From: Bacteroidales bacterium
GTDB lineage: Bacteria; Bacteroidota; Bacteroidia; Bacteroidales; Paludibacteraceae
Length of the DNA stretch: 64,000 bases
Assembly (NCBI GenBank): GCA_015061185.1
Contig: SUWZ01000004.1
Span: 30,769 to 94,768 of the forward strand
Direction of reading: 5' to 3'
The notes below the pieces were generated by a model. It did no database searches, was not told the DNA's origin, and saw only the letters and a list, made by a program, of their open reading frames with translations. Made by a program: the position numbers and the translations under genes. Shown piece after piece: positions 60,728 through 64,000 of the stretch. Each line of letters begins with the position of its first letter. Positions within the stretch are counted from its first letter, which is position 1.

Positions 60728-62569
60728 ATGGCTAAAGAAGTTAAATTCAGCCTCGTATTCAGAGATATGTGGCAAGCTGCGGGGAAATATGTTCCTCGTG
60801 TAGATCAATTGGTAAAAGTGGCACCTGCAATCATCAAAATGGGGTGTTTTGACCGAGTAGAAACAAATGGAGGAGGATTTGAACAAGTTAATTTATTGTT
60901 TGGAGAAAATCCGAATAAAGCAGTTAGACAATGGACAAAACCATTTCACGACGCAGGTATTCAAACTCACATGTTAGACCGTGCTTTAAATGGGTTAAGA
61001 ATGAGTCCTGTTCCTGCTGATGTCAGAAAATTGTTCTACAAAGTAAAGAAAAAACAAGGAACAGATATCACAAGAACATTCTGCGGTTTGAATGATACTC
61101 GTAACATCATACCTTCTATCGCTTACGCTCACGAAGGTGGTATGATTTCTCAATGTTGCTTGTGCATCACCTACTCTCCTATTCACACGGTTGAGTACTA
61201 CACAAACATGGCAAAGGAATTGATTGAAGCGGGTTGCGATGAAATTTGCTTGAAAGATATGGCGGGTATTGGTCGTCCCGCTTTCTTAGGTGAATTAACC
61301 AAAAATATCAAATCAATCAAAGATATTACTATCCAATATCATAGTCATGCCGGTCCCGGTTTTAACATGGCTTCCATTTTAGAGGTTTGTAAAGCGGGTT
61401 GCGACTATGTTGACGTGGGCATGGAACCTCTTTCTTGGGGTACCGGACACGCCGATATTATTGCTGTTCAAGCAATGTTGAAAGATGCCGGTTTCCAAGT
61501 GAAAGAGATTAACATGGAGGCTTATATGGAGGTTCGCACATTGATACAAGAGATGATGGACGACTTCTTGGGATACTATATCCCTGAACGTAATCGCCAA
61601 ATGAACTCATTGTTAATCGGACCGGGATTGCCGGGTGGTATGATGGGATCATTGATGACAGACCTTGAGACCAATTTGGAGTCTATCAACAAATGGAAAG
61701 AAAAAAATGGCAAACCCAAAATGTCTCAAGACGAACTGCTTATCAAATTGTTTGATGAGGTGAAATATGTTTGGCCGATGATGGGATACCCTTGCTTGGT
61801 AACTCCTTTCTCTCAATATGTTAAAAACATGGCGTTGATGAACGTTATGCAAATGGAAAAAGGAAAAGAGAGATGGTCTATGATTGCCGATGACATTTGG
61901 GATATGATGTTGGGTAAATCAGGAAATCTTCCGGGAGAATTGGCTCCTGAATTGATTGAAAAAGCAAAAGAACAAGGTCGTGAATTCCATACAGAAGATC
62001 CGCAAAGCAACTATCCTGACGCCTTAAACTCTTTCAGAGAAGAGATGAAAAAAGAGGGTTGGGAGCTTGGAGAAGATGACGAAGAGTTGTTTGAATTAGC
62101 TATGCATCCGCAACAATATCGCGCCTATAAATCCGGCAAAGCAAAAGCAGACTTTGAGGCAGATTTGGCAGATAGAAAAGCAAAGAAAAATGCAAAAGGA
62201 GGAAGTGGCGAAATTTCATTGCCTCAAACAGTTACTGTGGACGTAAATGGTGCTAAATATAGTGTTGTAATCGGAGCTAACGATGGTTCATCGTCTGCAG
62301 CTGCTCCTGCTACAGCTGCCAATGTAGCACCGGGCGAAGGCAACGAATTATTGTCTCCTCTTGAGGGTAAATTCTACTTGGTGAAAAACTCCGGTGATGT
62401 TGCTGTTAAAGTTGGCGACCCAGTTAAAAAGGGACAAGTAATCTGCTACGTAGAGGCAATGAAAACATTTAACGCCATCGCTTCTGAATGGGATGGTGTG
62501 GTGACGGAAATCTGCTTGAATAGCGGAGCTTCCGTTTCTGAAGATGATGTATTGATGAAAATTAAATAA
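60728..62569 (+). CDS. oadA: Biotin-dependent oxaloacetate decarboxylase alpha-type subunit
   Basis: A 613-residue carboxyltransferase: HMGL-like barrel (residues about 1-290), PYC_OADA domain (about 300-480), Ala/Pro-rich linker (SSSAAAPATAANVAPGEG) and C-terminal biotinyl domain. The metal ligands are an Asp in VFRDMWQA and two His in QYHSHAGPGFN. KDMAG carries the usual carbamylated Lys candidate. Compared with classical OadA (RDAHQS, HCHATTG), these motifs differ, and the biotin site reads VEAMKT (Lys579) instead of AMKM. It transfers CO2 from oxaloacetate to biotin for decarboxylation by OadB. The relatives pyruvate carboxylase subunit B and transcarboxylase 5S are alternatives, but the G-A-B operon settles the complex. 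Confidence 0.9.
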   Translation: MAKEVKFSLVFRDMWQAAGKYVPRVDQLVKVAPAIIKMGCFDRVETNGGGFEQVNLLFGENPNKAVRQWTKPFHDAGIQTHMLDRALNGLRMSPVPADVRKLFYKVKKKQGTDITRTFCGLNDTRNIIPSIAYAHEGGMISQCCLCITYSPIHTVEYYTNMAKELIEAGCDEICLKDMAGIGRPAFLGELTKNIKSIKDITIQYHSHAGPGFNMASILEVCKAGCDYVDVGMEPLSWGTGHADIIAVQAMLKDAGFQVKEINMEAYMEVRTLIQEMMDDFLGYYIPERNRQMNSLLIGPGLPGGMMGSLMTDLETNLESINKWKEKNGKPKMSQDELLIKLFDEVKYVWPMMGYPCLVTPFSQYVKNMALMNVMQMEKGKERWSMIADDIWDMMLGKSGNLPGELAPELIEKAKEQGREFHTEDPQSNYPDALNSFREEMKKEGWELGEDDEELFELAMHPQQYRAYKSGKAKADFEADLADRKAKKNAKGGSGEISLPQTVTVDVNGAKYSVVIGANDGSSSAAAPATAANVAPGEGNELLSPLEGKFYLVKNSGDVAVKVGDPVKKGQVICYVEAMKTFNAIASEWDGVVTEICLNSGASVSEDDVLMKIK

Positions 62570-62577
62570 TTGGAGCT

Positions 62578-63822
62578 ATGCGCGAGATATTAGAAAATAT
62601 ATATGGCATGACTGCGATAAATGAACTTATCGCTCAGCCCGGTTATTTAATCATGATTCTTTTGGGGTTTGTTTTACTTTATCTTGGTATCAAAAAAGAG
62701 TTTGAACCCCTACTTCTTGTTCCTATCGCTTTTGGCGTGCTAATCGCTAACTTTCCGGGTGGCGGAATGGGTGTTATAGCAACTGACGGAGAGGGTTTTG
62801 TGCGCTACACCTTAAATGGTGCAGAGGTGGTTAAAAATATCTATGAGATGTCTTTGCCTGAAATTGCGCATGACTTGGGAATCATGAACTTCCTTTATTA
62901 TGCGTTGATTAAATCCGGACTTCTTCCTCCTATCATCTTTATGGGTGTAGGTGCATTGACAGACTTTGGTCCGATGTTACGAAACTTAAAATTGGCAATT
63001 TTCGGTGCAGCGGCTCAATTGGGTATTTTTTCTGTATTACTAATCGGTAGCCAATTCTTTACCATGAAAGAGGCAGCCTCTTTGGCTATCATTGGTGGTG
63101 CTGATGGTCCTACTGCGATTTTTACGACATTGAAATTGGCTCCTCATCTATTGGGTCCGATTGCAATTGCGGCTTACTCTTACATGGCTTTGGTTCCGGT
63201 GATTGTTCCATTGGTTGTTAAATTGTCTTGTAGCGAAAAAGAGTTGAAAATTAACATGAAAGAGCAAGATAAACTTTACCCTTCTAAAACAGAGTTCAAA
63301 AATATGAGGGTACTGAAAATTATCTTCCCGATTGCCGTTACAACGATTGTTGCAATAATCGTACCGGACGCTGTTTCATTGGTGGGTATGTTGATGTTTG
63401 GTAACCTAATCAAAGAGATTGGAAACAACACCTCTCGCCTATTTAATGCTGCTTCTAACGGCATCATGAATACCGCAACTATCTTCTTAGGATTGTGCGT
63501 AGGGGCAACAATGACGGTTGATTCTTTCTTGAACCTTCAAACCATTGGTATTGTGGTGGGTGGATTCTTTGCTTTTGGTCTATCAATTTTTGGAGGCGTT
63601 TTGATGGTGAAAATTTGGAATCTTTTTGCCAAGAAGAAAATCAATCCATTGGTGGGTGCAACCGGCTTGAGTGCAGTTCCTATGGCTTCTCGTGTTGCTA
63701 ACGACATAGCTTTGAAATACGATCCTAAAAATCACGTATTAAACTATTGTATGTCTTCCAATGTATCAGGAGTTATCGGTTCTGCTGTGGCTGCAGGTAT
63801 CTTAATCTCTTTCTTGGGATAA
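62578..63822 (+). CDS. oadB: Sodium-pumping decarboxylase beta subunit
   Basis: A 414-residue integral membrane protein that decarboxylates carboxybiotin and exports Na+. Hallmarks are IIGGADGPTAIFTTLKLAPH, with the ion-translocating Asp, and near the C-terminus YCMSSNVSGVIGSAVAAGIL, with the Asn/Ser cluster. About ten membrane segments are visible. The N-terminal 60 residues (ILENIYGMTAINELIAQPGY) are typical. The homologous MmdB and GcdB of methylmalonyl- and glutaconyl-CoA decarboxylases cannot be told apart by this subunit, but the HMGL-type alpha subunit points to oxaloacetate. It starts 8 nt after oadA and ends at a terminator. Confidence 0.94.
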   Translation: MREILENIYGMTAINELIAQPGYLIMILLGFVLLYLGIKKEFEPLLLVPIAFGVLIANFPGGGMGVIATDGEGFVRYTLNGAEVVKNIYEMSLPEIAHDLGIMNFLYYALIKSGLLPPIIFMGVGALTDFGPMLRNLKLAIFGAAAQLGIFSVLLIGSQFFTMKEAASLAIIGGADGPTAIFTTLKLAPHLLGPIAIAAYSYMALVPVIVPLVVKLSCSEKELKINMKEQDKLYPSKTEFKNMRVLKIIFPIAVTTIVAIIVPDAVSLVGMLMFGNLIKEIGNNTSRLFNAASNGIMNTATIFLGLCVGATMTVDSFLNLQTIGIVVGGFFAFGLSIFGGVLMVKIWNLFAKKKINPLVGATGLSAVPMASRVANDIALKYDPKNHVLNYCMSSNVSGVIGSAVAAGILISFLG

Positions 63823-63843
63823 TTTAAAACAAAACTTTATAAT

Positions 63844-63885
63844 AAAGGTGCGCAAAGATTTTTTCTGTTGCGCACCTTTTTCTTT
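63844..63885 (+). terminator. Terminator of the oad operon
   Basis: AAAGGTGCGCAA (63844-63855) pairs perfectly with TTGCGCACCTTT (63868-63879), followed by TTCTTT. Confidence 0.9.
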
Positions 63886-64000
63886 GGCGAAATCCCTCAT
63901 CTGTTTCCTACATGGAAGAGGATAAAAATTTTATGTCAATAGAAATCTATCTCACTAAATTACAGATGGTAAGAAAAATTTATTTGGTAGTTAAAAAAAT

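Overview
The window reads as a low-GC Bacteroidales chromosome (phylum Bacteroidota). The lineage call rests on: two giant hybrid two-component (HTCS) regulators; a 2170-residue secreted protein with a type IX secretion (T9SS) type-B C-terminal sorting domain; the atpD-atpC-(membrane protein)-atpB-E-F-H-A-G order typical of Bacteroides relatives; a type B bL31; and many promoters of the Bacteroidota form TTTG/~19 nt/TAnnTTTG. I see no rRNA, tRNA, CRISPR array, prophage or transposase gene.

Layout. 1-6.4 kb: on the minus strand, dapA (cut by the window edge), a conserved hypothetical gene and ligA lie downstream of a structured non-coding RNA that I interpret as 6S RNA. A divergent tetrapyrrole-methylase-type methyltransferase, a THUMP-like-domain methyltransferase and purU follow. 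6.5-14.9 kb: two tandem, full-length paralogous HTCS sensors with no susC/susD or polysaccharide-utilisation genes beside them. 15-23 kb: a nuclease lipoprotein, purA, an rsuA/rluB-type pseudouridine synthase with a very Asn/Gly-rich N-terminus, a five-repeat DUF349 protein, a DUF456 membrane protein, an unknown gene and a secreted cyclophilin. 23.5-28.7 kb: rpmE (type B), nadK, fmt, an ECF-like sigma factor and a long RluA-family enzyme. 28.9-35.4 kb: the giant T9SS cargo. 35.6-39.5 kb: an IMP dehydrogenase of the kind known from Tritrichomonas, then tilS and a nucleoside phosphorylase. 39.5-43 kb: a 1-kb gene-poor stretch with a MITE-like palindromic element, a universal stress protein and a Ser/Thr-rich secreted protein. 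43-49 kb: tex, pheT, a Fur-family regulator and a PepSY-like secreted protein. 49.2-56.5 kb: the complete F1Fo ATP synthase operon. 56.7-60.3 kb: the GTPases era and der and a DUF4010 membrane protein. 60.4-63.9 kb: an oadG-oadA-oadB sodium-pumping decarboxylase operon.

Most genes are housekeeping: purine synthesis (purA, guaB, and formate release by purU), translation (pheT, tilS, fmt, rpmE, pseudouridine synthases, era, der) and energy conservation (an apparently H+-type ATP synthase next to a Na+-type oxaloacetate decarboxylase). The less explained material is intergenic. A family of AT-rich palindromic repeats has about ten copies or fragments between genes, including one between the two HTCS genes and a ~400-bp block with inverted ends upstream of the stress-protein gene. 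Other candidates are the 6S-like RNA, a hairpin at the predicted 5' end of the ATP synthase mRNA, perfect inverted repeats upstream of the usp-like gene and era, and a small possibly truncated reading frame at 39.7 kb. I found no clear new multi-gene defence or biosynthetic system here.
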